Assembly: GCA_024364735.1 (NCBI GenBank) | Contig: JAGFNQ010000189.1 | Location: forward strand, 124,001 to 188,000 | Length of the DNA stretch: 64,000 nucleotides | DNA from: Boesenbergia rotunda | Taxonomy: Eukaryota > Streptophyta > Magnoliopsida > Zingiberales > Zingiberaceae | Direction of reading: 5' to 3' | In this document: positions 63,026 to 64,000 of the stretch, piece after piece | Layout of the letters: the number at the start of each line of letters is the position of its first letter | Numbering within the stretch: position 1 is the stretch's first letter | The notes under the pieces: model-generated | What the model was told of the DNA's origin: nothing | What the model saw: the letters and a program-made list of their open reading frames with translations, nothing else | Databases searched by the model: none | Position numbers and translations under genes: made by a program

Positions 63026-64000
63026 CTGTCATCATAGTAATAAACTATAATAAACTCAGTGTAGAAATTAAATAAAAAAAATTCAACATGAACTTCTATG
63101 GATATCTTAATTACCATACATGGGAATGTATAGAGCTTGTAATATTTGTAATGTAAATATGTTACATGGTGTTTCTTGAGTCTCTTTAATATTCATGTTA
63201 AGATTTGCATATGTTAACCTTTTCCTTCACAGCCTGGGGCTGGCATTGATATTTTTTAATTAAATTGAACTAAATTGAATACACGTTAACTATATAAAAT
63301 GTCCACAGAAAATCATAAACAAATTTAATGGAGACCAAATGCAACAATCACAGGCCATGGCTCCCAAGTTCCCAACCATTTAGGGTCAGCCATACAGATC
63401 TTATCCACCTCTGGACTCTTCAACTTTTAAAAAACTTAATTCTTTCACATCACTTATAAGTATATTATGTTGAATTGTAAGATTCATGCCCGGGAATTCT
63501 GACACTATTCTATGTATTGCTGAACGTGTCCCTCAAATTTATTTATACGAGCTGAAGACAAACGATGGGTGTGAATAAAATAAACAAGAAAACTAGGTCT
63601 AACATCATTGTCAAACATCGAAACTCAAATTCACCCAAACCTAGTCAAACTAGGTCAACCCTGACCTAACGAAGATTGCACCAACAATCACCTACTAACA
63701 ATTTAGACAAAAAGAAAACTTTTATAAGATTGTGTTCTAATTATCATTACTTTGTGAGACAAATTGTTGGATAAGAAACAAAGAACATGTATAATAAATT
63801 TCTAAGACGAGTGCAATGGCTAATATTCAGATTGCCCAGAAGCAGTTAGGATAGAAGATAAGACAACAAAAAGAAGATACAAGATAAAATGAAAATATTA
63901 TTATCTAATAGAAATTACGTGTAGCATCAATATAACTAAATTGTAAAAAATCCAAAAAAGTATTAAGATGGTATGAATATGTTCGTGGACAACAAACAGA
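63026..64000. other. S2P intron or upstream region at the right edge
   Basis: AT-rich, no exon recognised on either strand. The exon at 63025 begins mid-codon after a CAG acceptor, so this must be intron at least at its left end. Confidence 0.5.

Overview
This is a nuclear window from a flowering plant. The evidence is the intron-rich genes with GT-AG junctions, the plant-specific families (DUF538, RLCK-VII kinase, ELF3, CHUP1-like, UBA2), the AT-rich intergenic DNA, and plant-type SINE, RTE-LINE and Copia-like LTR remnants. The ELF3 N-terminus and repeat style lean towards a monocot, possibly Zingiberales, but that is a guess from general likeness and not a measurement. Nothing prokaryotic, viral or organellar was seen.

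Layout, left to right: repeat-like left edge with TA microsatellites (1-773); a single-exon DUF538 secreted protein (774-1241, +); 4.7 kb of gene-poor DNA; a six-exon RLCK-VII kinase of the PBL34/35/36 type (5986-12961, +); a two-exon RTM2-like HSP20 protein with a C-terminal membrane anchor (13639-14693, +); a solo LTR (14915-15647); a decayed CHUP1-like coiled-coil gene (16868-20264, +); a second solo LTR of the same family in the opposite orientation (20475-21364); a five-exon MULE-derived SWIM zinc-finger gene (24764-21807, -); foldback repeats (25.8-26.7 kb); a seven-exon mitochondrial i-AAA protease FTSH4 (35407-27738, -); and, head-to-head with it across 661 bp, the clock gene ELF3 (36069-42343, +).

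From 42.6 to 48.0 kb lies a transposable-element cluster: two tRNA-derived SINEs with perfect target-site duplications, three decayed LTR-like blocks and a gag remnant. A UBA2-type RNA-binding protein gene (56222-54918, -) follows. Its stop codon abuts a splice donor, so 48.0-54.9 kb may be its 3'UTR intron and downstream exon. A 5'-truncated RTE LINE (56458-58428, +) sits behind a T-run/A-run palindrome. The right end holds the last five exons of a site-2 protease (63025-60536, -), whose 5' exons with the HExxH motif lie beyond the window.

The genes do not form one pathway; this is ordinary euchromatin. The most notable points are repeated apparent single-base deletions in coding exons of otherwise conserved genes (three in ELF3, one at a SWIM-gene splice junction), which could be real lesions or residual assembly indels; the ELF3/FTSH4 divergent promoter; the UBA2 3'UTR intron; and the clean insertion structures of the SINEs and solo LTRs. 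I found no convincing undescribed system. All exon boundaries were worked out by hand from reading frame, splice consensus and family conservation.
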